The notes below the pieces were generated by a model, which worked only from the letters and a program-made list of their open reading frames with translations, had not been told where the DNA came from and ran no database searches. Below, one piece after another: positions 38,410 through 50,790 of a stretch of 64,000 nucleotides of DNA. A program made the position numbers and the translations under genes. How positions within the stretch are numbered: the stretch's first letter is position 1; each line of letters begins with the position of its first letter. The stretch is from the NCBI GenBank assembly GCA_946699065.1, contig CAMPDV010002362.1:1-64000 (forward strand), read 5' to 3'. This DNA is from Loxodes magnus (lineage: Eukaryota; Ciliophora; Karyorelictea; Loxodida; Loxodidae).

Positions 38410-41394
38410 CTAAAATCATATTAAAACTCCTACTTTTCTTCGCTTCTTTTCAAATTCACTCTTTCTATGATCACTTTCTTAACATTTTTCGTCTTTAAAT
38501 CTTTTTTCCTAAAATCATATTAAAACTCACTTCCTACCTTTCTTCGCTTCTTTTCAAATTCCCTCTTTATATAATCACTTTCTTAACATTTTTCGTCTTT
38601 AAATCTTTTTTCCAAAAATCATATTAAAACTCACTTCCTACTTTTCTTCGCTTCTTTTCAAATTCCCTCTTTATATAATCACTTTCTTAACATTTTTCGT
38701 CTTTAAATCTTTTTTCCAAAAATCATATTAAAACTCACTTCCTACTTTTCTTCGCTTCTTTTCAAATTCACTTTTAATATAATCACTTTCTTAACATTTT
38801 TCGTCTTTAAATCTTTTTTCCAAAAATCATATTAAAACTCACTTCCTACTTTTCTTCGCTTCTTTTCAAATTCCCTCTTTATATAATCACTTTCTTAACA
38901 TTTTTCGTCTTTAAATCTTTTTTCCTAAAATCATATTAAAACTCCTACTTTTCTTCGCTTCTTTTCAAATTCCCTCTTTATATAATCACTTTCTTAACAT
39001 TTTTCGTCTTTAAATCTTTTTTCCAAAAATCATATTAAAACTCACTTCCTACCTTTCTTCGCTTCTTTTCAAATTCCCTCTTTATATAATCACTTTCTTA
39101 ACATTTTTCGTCTTTAAATCTTTTTTCCAAAAATCATATTAAAACTCACTTCCTACTTTTCTTCGCTTCTTTACAAATTCCCTCTTTATATAATCACTTT
39201 CTTAACATTTTTCGTCTTATAATCTTTTTTCCTAAAATCATATTAAAACTCACTTCCTACTTTTCTTCGCTTCTTTTCAAATTCCCTCTTTATATAATCA
39301 CTTTCTTAACATTTTTCGTCTTTAAATCTTTTTTCCAAAAATCATATTAAAACTCACTTACTTCTTTTCTTCGCTTCTTTTTAAATTCCTTTTTTCTATA
39401 ATCACTTTTTTAACATTTTTCGTCTTTAAATCTTTTTTCCAAAAATCATATTAAAACTCCTACTTTTCTTCGCTTCTTTTCAAATTCCCTCTTTATATAA
39501 TCACTTTCTTAACATTTTTCGTCTTTAAATCTTTTTTCCTAAAATCATATTAAAACTCCTACTTTTCTTCGCTTCTTTTCAAATTCACTTTTAATATGAT
39601 CACTTTCTTAACATTTTTCGTCTTTAAATCTTTTTTCCTAAAATCATATTAAAACTCACTTCCTACTTTTCTTCGCTTCTTTTCAAATTCACTTTTAATA
39701 TAATCACTTTCTTAACATTTTTCGTCTTTAAATCTTTTTTCCAAAAATCATATTAAAACTCCTACTTTTCTTCGCTTCTTTTCAAATTCCCTCTTTATAT
39801 AATCACTTTCTTAACATTTTTCGTCTTTAAATCTTTTTTCCTAAAATCATATTAAAACTCACTTCCTACTTTTCTACGCTTCTTTTCAAATTCACTTTTA
39901 ATATAATCACTTTCTTAAAATTTTTCGTCTTTAAATCTTTTTTCCTAAAATCATATTAAAACTCACTTACTTCTTTTCTTCGCTTCTTTTCAAATTCACT
40001 TTTAATATGATCACTTTCTTAACATTTTTCGTCTTTAAATCTTTTTTCCTAAAATCATATTAAAACTCACTTACTTCTTTTCTTCGCTTCTTTTCAAATT
40101 CCCTCTTTATATAATCACTTTCTTAACATTTTTCGTCTTTAAATCTTTTTTCCAAAAATCATATTAAAACTCCTACTTTTCTTCGCTTCTTTTCAAATTC
40201 ACTTTTAATATAATCACTTTCTTAACATTTTTCGTCTTTAAATCTTTTTTCCTAAAATCATATTAAAACTCCTACTTTTCTTCGCTTCTTTTCAAATTCA
40301 CTTTTAATATAATCACTTTCTTAACATTTTTCGTCTTTAAATCTTTTTTCCTAAAATCATATTAAAACTCACTTACTTCTTTTCTTCGCTTCTTTTTAAA
40401 TTCCTTTTTTCTATAATCACTTTTTTAACATTTTTTGTCTTTAAATCTTTTTTCCAAAAATCATATTAAAACTCCTACTTTTCTTCGCTTCTTTTCAAAT
40501 TCCCTCTTTATATAATCACTTTCTTAACATTTTTCGTCTTTTAAATCTTTTTTCCAAAAATCATATTAAAACTCACTTCCTACTTTCTTCGCTTCTTTTC
40601 AAATTCCCTCTTATATAATCACTTTCTTAACATTTTTCGTCTTTAAATCTTTTTTCCAAAAATCATATTAAAACTCACTTCCTACTTTTCTTCGCTTCTT
40701 TTCAAATTCACTTTTAATATAATCACTTTCTTAACATTTTTCGTCTTTAAATCTTTTTTCCAAAAATCATATTAAAACTCACTTCCTACTTTTCTTCGCT
40801 TCTTTTCAAATTCCCTCTTTATATAATCACTTTCTTAACATTTTTCGTCTTTAAATCTTTTTTCCTAAAATCATATTAAAACTCACTTCCTACTTTTCTT
40901 CGCTTCTTTTCAAATTCACTTTTAATATGATCACTTTCTTAACATTTTTCGTCTTATAATCTTTTTTCCTAAAATCATATTAAAACTAACTTTCCACTTT
41001 TCTTCGCTTCTTTTCAAATTCCCTCTTTCTATGATCATATTCTTAACATTTTTCGTCTTTAAATCTTTTTTCCTAAAATCATATTAAAACTCCTACTTTT
41101 CTTCGCTTCTTTCAAATTCCTCTTTATATAATCACTTTCTTAACATTTTTCGTCTTTAAATCTTTTTTCCAAAAATCATATTAAAACTCACTTCCTACTT
41201 TTCTTCGCTTCTTTTCAAATTCCCTCTTTATATAATCACTTTCTTAACATTTTTCGTCTTTAAATCTTTTTTCCTAAAATCATATTAAAACTCACTTACT
41301 TCTTTTCTTCGCTTCTTTTCAAATTCCCTCTTTATATAATCACTTTCTTAACATTTTTTCGTCTTTAAATCTTTTTTCCAAAAATCATATTAAA
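38410..41394 (+). repeat. Segment duplicated 22.6 kb downstream (copy A)
   Basis: About 3 kb of monomers here recur in the same order at 61,017-64,000. Anchors: CCTACCTTTC at 38,533 and 61,140 (offset 22,607); TTACAAATTC at 39,171 and 61,777 (22,606); TAAAATTTTTCG near 39,917 and 62,522 (22,605); AACTAACTTTCCAC at 40,984 and 63,591 (22,607). The differences I noticed are one-base indels, for example GTCTTTTAAATC near 40,530, TACTTTCTTCG near 40,584, and CTCTTATATAA near 40,610 in this copy. The left boundary is a CACTCTTTCTATGATC monomer; the match to the downstream copy runs to the window edge. Confidence 0.9.
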
Positions 41395-44300
41395 ACTCAC
41401 TTCCTACTTTTCTACGCTTCTTTTCAAATTCACTTTTAATATAATCACTTTCTTAAAATTTTTCGTCTTTAAATCTTTTTTCCTAAAATCATATTAAAAC
41501 TCCTACTTTACTTCGCTTCTTTTCAAATTCACTTTTAATATGATCACTTTCTTAACATTTTTCGTCTTATAATCTTTTTTCCTAAAATCATATTAAAACT
41601 AACTTTCCACTTTTCTTCGCTTCTTTTCAAATTCCCTCTTTCTATGATCATATTCTTAACATTTTTCGTCTTTAAATCTTTTTTCCTAAAATCATATTAA
41701 AACTCCTACTTTTCTTCGCTTCTTTTCAAATTCCCTCTTTATATAATCACTTTCTTAACATTTTTCGTCTTTAAATCTTTTTTCCAAAAATCATATTAAA
41801 ACTCACTTACTTCTTTTCTTCGCTTCTTTTCAAATTCCCTCTTCATATAATCACTTTCTTAACATTTTTCGTCTTTAAATCTTTTTTCCAAAAATCATAT
41901 TAAAACTCACTTACTTCTTTTCTTCGCTTCTTTTCAAATTCCCTCTTTATATAATCACTTTCTTAACATTTTTCGTCTTTAAATCTTTTTTCCAAAAAAT
42001 CATATTCAAACTCACTTCCTACTTTTCTTCGCTTCTTTTTAAATTCCCTCTTTCTAAAATCACTTTCTTAACATTTTTCGTCTTTAAATCTTTTTTCCAA
42101 AAATCATATTAAAACTCACTTACTTCTTTTCTTCGCTTCTTTTCAAATTCACTTTTAATATAATCACTTTCTTAACATTTTTCGTCTTTAAATCTTTTTT
42201 CCTAAAATCATATTAAAACTCACTTTCTACTTTTCTTCGCTTCTTTTTAAATTCCCTTTTTCTGTGATCATATTCTTAACATTTTTCGTCTTTAAATCTT
42301 TTTTCCAAAAATCATATTAAAACTCCTACTTTTCTTCGCTTCTTTTCAAATTCACTTTTAATATAATCACTTTCTTAACATTTTTCGTCTTTAAATCTTT
42401 TTTCCTAAAATCATATTAAAACTCCTACTTTTCTTCGCTTCTTTTCAAATTCCCTCTTTATATAATCACTTTCTTAACATTTTTCGTCTTTAAATCTTTT
42501 TTCCAAAAATCATATTAAAACTCACTTCCTACTTTTCTTCGCTTCTTTACAAATTCCCTCTTTATATAATCACTTTCTTAACATTTTTCGTCTTTAAATC
42601 TTTTTTCCTAAAATCATATTAAAACTCACTTCCTACTTTTCTTCGCTTCTTTTTAAATTCCTTTTTTCTATAATCACTTTTTTAACATTTTTTGTCTTTA
42701 AATCTTTTTTCCAAAAATCATATTAAAACTCACTTCCTACTTTTCTTCGCTTCTTTTCAAATTCACTTTTAATATAATCACTTTCTTAACATTTTTCGTC
42801 TTTAAATCTTTTTTCCAAAAATCATATTAAAACTCACTTCCTACTTTTCTTCGCTTCTTTTTAAATTCCTTTTTTCTATAATCACTTTTTTAACATTTTT
42901 TGTCTTTAAATCTTTTTTCCAAAAATCATATTAAAACTCACTTCCTACTTTTCTTCGCTTCTTTTCAAATTCCCTCTTTATATAATCACTTTCTTAACAT
43001 TTTTCGTCTTTAAATCTTTTTTCCAAAAATCATATTAAAACTCACTTCCTACTTTTCTTCGCTTCTTTTCAAATTCACTTTTAATATAATCACTTTCTTA
43101 ACATTTTTCGTCTTTAAATCTTTTTTCCAAAAATCATATTAAAACTCACTTTCTTCTTTTCTTCGCTTCTTTTCAAATTCCCTCTTTATATAATCACTTT
43201 CTTAACATTTTTCGTCTTTAAATCTTTTTTCCAAAAATCATATTAAAACTCACTTCCTACTTTTCTTCGCTTCTTTTCAAATTCACTTTTAATATAATCA
43301 CTTTCTTAACATTTTTCGTCTTTAAATCTTTTTTCCAAAAATCATATTAAAACTCACTTACTTCTTTTCTTCGCTTCTTTTTAAATTCCATCTTTATATA
43401 ATCACTTTCTTAACATTTTTCGTCTTTAAATCTTTTTTCCAAAAATCATATTAAAACTCACTTCCTACTTTTCTACGCTTCTTTTCAAATTCACTTTTAA
43501 TATAATCACTTTCTTAACATTTTTCGTCTTTAAATCTTTTTTCCTAAAATCATATTAAAACTCACTTTCTACTTTTCTTCGCTTCTTTTTAAATTCCCTT
43601 TTTCTATGATCACTTTCTTAACATTTTTCGTCTTATAATCTTTTTTCCTAAAATCATATTAAAACTAACTTTCCACTTTTCTTCGCTTCTTTTCAAATTC
43701 CCTCTTTCTATGATCATATTCTTAACATTTTTCGTCTTTAAATCTTTTTTCCTAAAATCATATTAAAACTCCTACTTTTCTTCGCTTCTTTTCAAATTCC
43801 CTCTTTATATAATCACTTTCTTAACATTTTTCGTCTTTAAATCTTTTTTCCAAAAATCATATTAAAACTCACTTCCTACTTTTCTTCGCTTCTTTTCAAA
43901 TTCCCTCTTCATATAATCACTTTCTTAACATTTTTCGTCTTTAAATCTTTTTTCCAAAAATCATATTAAAACTCACTTACTTCTTTTCTTCGCTTCTTTT
44001 CAAATTCACTTTTAATATAATCACTTTCTTAACATTTTTCGTCTTTAAATCTTTTTTCCTAAAATCATATTAAAACTCCTACTTTTCTTCGCTTCTTTTC
44101 AAATTCCCTCTTCATATAATCACTTTCTTAACATTTTTCGTCTTTAAATCTTTTTTCCAAAAATCATATTAAAACTCACTTCCTACTTTTCTTCGCTTCT
44201 TTTCAAATTCCCTCTTTCTATGATCACTTTCTTAACATTTTTCGTCTTTAAATCTTTTTTCCAAAAATCATATTAAAACTCACTTACTTCTTTTCTTCGC

Positions 44301-45089
44301 TTCTTTTCAAATTCACTTTTAATATAATCACTTTCTTAACATTTTTCGTCTTATAATCTTTTTTCCTAAAATCATATTAAAACTAACTTTCCACTTTTCT
44401 TCGCTTCTTTTCAAATTCCCTCTTTCTATGATCATATTCTTAACATTTTTCGTCTTTAAATCTTTTTTCCAAAAATCATATTAAAACTCCTACTTTTCTT
44501 CGCTTCTTTTCAAATTCCCTCTTTATATAATCACTTTCTTAACATTTTTCGTCTTTAAATCTTTTTTCCAAAAATCATATTAAAACTCACTTCCTACTTT
44601 TCTTCGCTTCTTTTCAAATTCCCTCTTCATATAATCACTTTCTTAACATTTTTCGTCTTTAAATCTTTTTTCCAAAAATCATATTAAAACTCACTTACTT
44701 CTTTTCTTCGCTTCTTTTCAAATTCACTTTTAATATAATCACTTTCTTAACATTTTTCGTCTTTAAATCTTTTTTCCTAAAATCATATTAAAACTCCTAC
44801 TTTTCTTCGCTTCTTTTCAAATTCCCTCTTTATATAATCACTTTCTTAACATTTTTCGTCTTTAAATCTTTTTTCCAAAAATCATATTAAAACTCACTTT
44901 CCACTTTTCTTCGCTTCTTTTCAAATTCCCTCTTTCTATGATCACTTTCTTAACATTTTTCGTCTTTAAATCTTTTTTCCAAAAATCATATTAAAACTCA
45001 CTTACTTCTTTTCTTCGCTTCTTTTCAAATTCACTTTTAATATAATCACTTTCTTAACATTTTTCGTCTTTAAATCTTTTTTCCTAAAA
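41395..45089 (+). repeat. Array zone 7: long-monomer-rich, AACTAACTTTCCAC markers
   Basis: Most units carry ACTTCCTAC or ACTTACTTC and are 104 bp. A distinctive AACTAACTTTCCAC monomer starts at 40,984, 41,597, 43,663 and 44,381. CTGTGATCATATTC appears first near 42,262. TTTTTTGTC units, in which the first CpG has become TpG, occur near 40,436, 42,690 and 42,900 together with TAAATTCCTTTTTTC, so that CpG change is inherited as a subtype rather than scattered. No gene is present. Confidence 0.85.
43620..45055 (+). repeat. 718-bp higher-order repeat, two tandem copies (7 monomers)
   Basis: AACTAACTTTCCAC starts at 43,663 and 44,381, 718 bp apart, which equals five 104-bp plus two 99-bp units. 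Both copies continue with CCCTCTTTCTATGATCATATTC-type, CCCTCTTTAT, ACTTCC/CCCTCTTCATAT, ACTTACTTC/CACTTTTAAT, CTCCTAC, a CTATGATCAC unit, and ACTTACTTC/CACTTTTAAT. They differ at a few diagnostic sites, such as CCT/CCA in the second unit and ACTTCC/ACTTTCCAC in the sixth. After the second copy the array changes to an ACTTACTTC/TTACCTTTTTC monomer. Confidence 0.88.
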
Positions 45090-48000
45090 TCATATTAAAA
45101 CTCACTTACTTCTTTTCTTCGCTTCTTTTCAAATTACCTTTTTCTATAATCACTTTCTTAACATTTTTCGTCTTTAAATCTTTTTTCCTAAAATCATATT
45201 AAAACTCCTACTTTTCTTCGCTTCTTTTCAAATTCACTTTTAATATAATCACTTTCTTAACATTTTTCGTCTTTAAATCTTTTTTCCAAAAATCATATTA
45301 AAACTCACTTACTTCTTTTCTTCGCTTCTTTTCAAATTCCCTCTTTCTATGATCACTTTCTTAACATTTTTCGTCTTTAAATCTTTTTTCCAAAAATCAT
45401 ATTAAAACTCACTTACTTCTTTTCTTCGCTTCTTTTCAAATTCACTTTAAATATGATCACTTTCTTAACATTTTTCGTCTTTAAATCTTTTTTCCTAAAA
45501 TCATATTAAAACTCCTACTTTTCTTCGCTTCTTTTTAAATTCCATCTTTATATAATCACTTTCTTAACATTTTTCGTCTTTAAATCTTTTTTCCAAAAAT
45601 CATATTAAAACTCACTTACTTCTTTTCTTCGCTTCTTTTCAAATTCACTTTTAATATAATCACTTTCTTAACATTTTTCGTCTTTAAATCTTTTTTCCAA
45701 AAATCATATTAAAACTCACTTCCTACTTTTCTACGCTTCTTTTCAAATTCACTTTTAATATAATCACTTTCTTAACATTTTTCGTCTTTAAATCTTTTTT
45801 CCTAAAATCATATTAAAACTCACTTTCTACTTTTCTTCGCTTCTTTTTAAATTCCCTTTTTCTATGATCACTTTCTTAACATTTTTCGTCTTATAATCTT
45901 TTTTCCTAAAATCATATTAAAACTCCTACTTTTCTTCGCTTTTTTTCAAATTCCCTCTTTATATAATCACTTTCTTAACATTTTTCGTCTTTAAATCTTT
46001 TTTCCTAAAATCATATTAAAACTCACTTCCTACTTTTCTTCGCTTCTTTTTAAATTCCCTTTTTCTGTGATCATATTCTTAACATTTTTCGTCTTTAAAT
46101 CTTTTTTCCTAAAATCATATTAAAACTCCTACTTTTCTTCGCTTTTTTTCAAATTCCCTCTTTATATAATCACTTTCTTAACATTTTTCGTCTTTAAATC
46201 TTTTTTCCAAAAATCATATTAAAACTCACTTCCTACTTTTCTTCGCTTCTTTTCAAATTCCCTCTTTATATAATCACTTTCTTAACATTTTTCGTCTTTA
46301 AATCTTTTTTCCTAAAATCATATTAAAACTCACTTTCTACTTTTCTTCGCTTCTTTTTAAATTCCCTTTTTATATAATCACTTTCTTAACATTTTTCGTC
46401 TTTAAATCTTTTTTCCTAAAATCATATTAAAACTCACTTACTTCTTTTCTTCGCTTTTTTTCAAATTCCCTCTTTATATAATCACTTTCTTAACATTTTT
46501 CGTCTTTAAATCTTTTTTCCAAAAATCATATTAAAACTCACTTCCTACTTTTCTTCGCTTCTTTTCAAATTCCCTCTTTATATAATCACTTTCTTAACAT
46601 TTTTCGTCTTTAAATCTTTTTTCCTAAAATCATATTAAAACTCACTTACTTCTTTTCTTCGCTTCTTTTTAAATTCCTTTTTTCTATAATCACTTTTTTA
46701 ACATTTTTTGTCTTTAAATATTTTTTCCAAAAATCATATTAAAACTCACTTACTTCTTTTCTTCGCTTCTTTTCAAATTCACTTTTAATATAATCACTTT
46801 CTTAACATTTTTCGTCTTTAAATCTTTTTTCCTAAAATCATATTAAAACTCACTTACTTCTTTTCTTCGCTTCTTTTTAAATTCCTTTTTTCTATAATCA
46901 CTTTTTTAACATTTTTTGTCTTTAAATCTTTTTTCCAAAAATCATATTAAAACTCACTTACTTCTTTTCTTCGCTTCTTTTCAAATTCACTTTTAATATA
47001 ATCACTTTCTTAACATTTTTCGTCTTTAAATCTTTTTTCCTAAAATCATATTAAAACTCCTACTTTTCTTCGCTTCTTTTCAAATTCCCTCTTTATATAA
47101 TCACTTTCTTAACATTTTTCGTCTTTAAATCTTTTTTCCAAAAATCATATTAAAACTCCTACTTTTCTTCGCTTCTTTTCAAATTCCCTCTTTATATAAT
47201 CACTTTCTTAACATTTTTCGTCTTTAAATCTTTTTTCCTAAAATCATATTAAAACTCACTTACTTCTTTTCTTCGCTTCTTTTCAAATTACCTTTTTCTA
47301 TAATCACTTTCTTAACATTTTTCGTCTTTAAATCTTTTTTCCTAAAATCATATTAAAACTCCTACTTTTCTTCGCTTCTTTTCAAATTCACTTTTAATAT
47401 AATCACTTTCTTAACATTTTTCGTCTTTAAATCTTTTTTCCAAAAATCATATTAAAACTCACTTACTTCTTTTCTTCGCTTCTTTTCAAATTCCCTCTTT
47501 CTATGATCACTTTCTTAACATTTTTCGTCTTTAAATCTTTTTTCCAAAAATCATATTAAAACTCACTTACTTCTTTTCTTCGCTTCTTTTCAAATTCACT
47601 TTAAATATGATCACTTTCTTAACATTTTTCGTCTTTAAATCTTTTTTCCTAAAATCATATTAAAACTCCTACTTTTCTTCGCTTCTTTTTAAATTCCATC
47701 TTTATATAATCACTTTCTTAACATTTTTCGTCTTTAAATCTTTTTTCCAAAAATCATATTAAAACTCACTTACTTCTTTTCTTCGCTTCTTTTCAAATTC
47801 ACTTTTAATATAATCACTTTCTTAACATTTTTCGTCTTTAAATCTTTTTTCCAAAAATCATATTAAAACTCACTTCCTACTTTTCTACGCTTCTTTTCAA
47901 ATTCACTTTTAATATAATCACTTTCTTAACATTTTTCGTCTTTAAATCTTTTTTCCTAAAATCATATTAAAACTCACTTTCTACTTTTCTTCGCTTCTTT

Positions 48001-49290
48001 TTAAATTCCCTTTTTCTATGATCACTTTCTTAACATTTTTCGTCTTATAATCTTTTTTCCTAAAATCATATTAAAACTCCTACTTTTCTTCGCTTTTTTT
48101 CAAATTCCCTCTTATATAATCACTTTCTTAACATTTTTCGTCTTTAAATCTTTTTTCCTAAAATCATATTAAAACTCACTTCCTACTTTTCTTCGCTTCT
48201 TTTTAAATTCCCTTTTTCTGTGATCATATTCTTAACATTTTTCGTCTTTAAATCTTTTTTCCTAAAATCATATTAAAACTCCTACTTTTCTTCGCTTTTT
48301 TTCAAATTCCCTCTTTATATAATCACTTTCTTAACATTTTTCGTCTTTAAATCTTTTTTCCAAAAATCATATTAAAACTCACTTCCTACTTTTCTTCGCT
48401 TCTTTTCAAATTCCCTCTTTATATAATCACTTTCTTAACATTTTTCGTCTTTAAATCTTTTTTCCTAAAATCATATTAAAACTCACTTTCTACTTTTCTT
48501 CGCTTCTTTTTAAATTCCCTTTTTATATAATCACTTTCTTAACATTTTTCGTCTTTAAATCTTTTTTCCTAAAATCATATTAAAACTCACTTACTTCTTT
48601 TCTTCGCTTTTTTTCAAATTCCCTCTTTATATAATCACTTTCTTAACATTTTTCGTCTTTAAATCTTTTTTCCTAAAATCATATTAAAACTCACTTACTT
48701 CTTTTCTTCGCTTCTTTTTAAATTCCTTTTTTCTATAATCACTTTTTTAACATTTTTTGTCTTTAAATCTTTTTTCCAAAAATCATATTAAAACTCACTT
48801 ACTTCTTTTCTTCGCTTCTTTTCAAATTCACTTTTAATATAATCACTTTCTTAACATTTTTCGTCTTTAAATCTTTTTTCCTAAAATCATATTAAAACTC
48901 ACTTACTTCTTTTCTTCGCTTCTTTTTAAATTCCTTTTTTCTATAATCACTTTTTAACATTTTTTGTCTTTAAATCTTTTTTCCAAAAATCATATTAAAA
49001 CTCACTTACTTCTTTTCTTCGCTTCTTTTCAAATTCACTTTTAATATAATCACTTTCTTAACATTTTTCGTCTTTAAATCTTTTTTCCTAAAATCATATT
49101 AAAACTCCTACTTTTCTTCGCTTCTTTTCAAATTCCCTCTTTATATAATCACTTTCTTAACATTTTTCGTCTTTAAATCTTTTTTCCAAAAATCATATTA
49201 AAACTCCTACTTTTCTTCGCTTCTTTTCAAATTCCCTCTTTATATAATCACTTTCTTAACATTTTTCGTCTTTAAATCTTTTTTCCTAAA
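45090..49290 (+). repeat. About 2,154-bp higher-order repeat, two tandem copies
   Basis: Copy 1 is about 45,090-47,240 and copy 2 about 47,245-49,290. Rare variants recur at 2,154 bp: TTACCTTTTTCTATAATC (next start 45,162 and 47,316) and CACTTTAAATATGATC (next start 45,469 and 47,623). CTGTGATCATATTC recurs at 2,153 bp (46,083 and 48,236) because copy 2 lost a base near 48,108. Farther right the offset drops to 2,049 (46,702 and 48,751), because copy 2 lacks one 104-bp monomer. A partial, more diverged third copy, with an extra monomer, lies at about 55,440-56,180. Confidence 0.92.
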
Positions 49291-50409
49291 ATCATATTAA
49301 AACTCCTACTTTTCTTCGCTTCTTTTCAAATTCCCTCTTTATATAATCACTTTCTTAACATTTTTCGTCTTTAAATCTTTTTTCCTAAAATCATATGAAA
49401 ACTCCTACTTTTCTTCGCTTCTTTTCAAATTCCCTCTTTATATAATCACTTTCTTAACATTTTTCGTCTTTAAATCTTTTTTCCAAAAATCATATTAAAA
49501 CTCCTACTTTTCTTCGCTTCTTTTCAAATTCACTTTTAATATGATCACTTTCTTAACATTTTTCGTCTTTAAATCTTTTTTCCAAAAATCATATTAAAAC
49601 TCCTACTTTTCTTCGCTTCTTTTCAAATTCCCTCTTTATATAATCACTTTCTTAACATTTTTCGTCTTTAAATCTTTTTTCCTAAAATCATATTAAAACT
49701 CACTTACTTCTTTTCTTCGCTTCTTTTCAAATTCACTTTTAATATAATCACTTTCTTAACATTTTTCGTCTTTAAATCTTTTTTCCTAAAATCATATTAA
49801 AACTCCTACTTTTCTTCGCTTCTTTTTAAATTCCATCTTTATATAATCACTTTCTTAACATTTTTCGTCTTTAAATCTTTTTTCCAAAAATCATATTAAA
49901 ACTCACTTCCTACTTTTCTTCGCTTCTTTTCAAATTCCCTCTTTCTATGATCACTTTCTTAACATTTTTCGTCTTTAAATCTTTTTTCCAAAAATCATAT
50001 TAAAACTCACTTCCTACTTTTCTTCGCTTCTTTTCAAATTCACTTTTAATATAATCACTTTCTTAACATTTTTCGTCTTTAAATCTTTTTTCCAAAAATC
50101 ATATTAAAACTCACTTCCTACTTTTCTTCGCTTCTTTTCAAATTCCCTCTTTCTATGATCATATTCTTAACATTTTTCGTCTTTAAATCTTTTTTCCTAA
50201 AATCATATTAAAAACTCCTACTTTTCTTCGCTTCTTTTCAAATTCCCTCTTTATATAATCACTTTCTTAACATTTTTCGTCTTTAAATCTTTTTTCCAAA
50301 AATCATATTAAAACTCACTTCCTACTTTTCTTCGCTTTTTTTCAAATTCCCTCTTTATATAATCACTTTCTTAACATTTTTCGTCTTTAAATCTTTTTTC
50401 CTAAAATCA

Positions 50410-50790
50410 TATTAAAACTCACTTCCTACTTTTCTTCGCTTCTTTTTAAATTCCCTTTTTCTGTGATCATATTCTTAACATTTTTCGTCTTTAAATCTTT
50501 TTTCCTAAAATCATATTAAAACTCCTACTTTTCTACGCTTCTTTTCAAATTCACTTTTAATATAATCACTTTCTTAACATTTTTCGTCTTTAAATCTTTT
50601 TTCCTAAAATCATATTAAAACTCACTTTCTACTTTTCTTCGCTTCTTTTTAAATTCCCTTTTTCTGTGATCATATTCTTAACATTTTTCGTCTTTAAATC
50701 TTTTTTCCAAAAATCATATTAAAACTCCTACTTTTCTTCGCTTTTTTTCAAATTCCCTCTTTATATAATCACTTTCTTAACATTTTTCGT
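50410..50790 (+). repeat. 203-bp dimer repeat with CTGTGATC
   Basis: CTGTGATCATATTC begins at 50,461 and 50,664, 203 bp apart (one 104-bp plus one 99-bp unit). Each is preceded by a TAAATTCCCTTTTT context. The intervening short monomer has CTACGCTTC in one case and CGCTTTTTTTC follows the other, so the pair is a duplication with later change or gene conversion. Confidence 0.75.
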
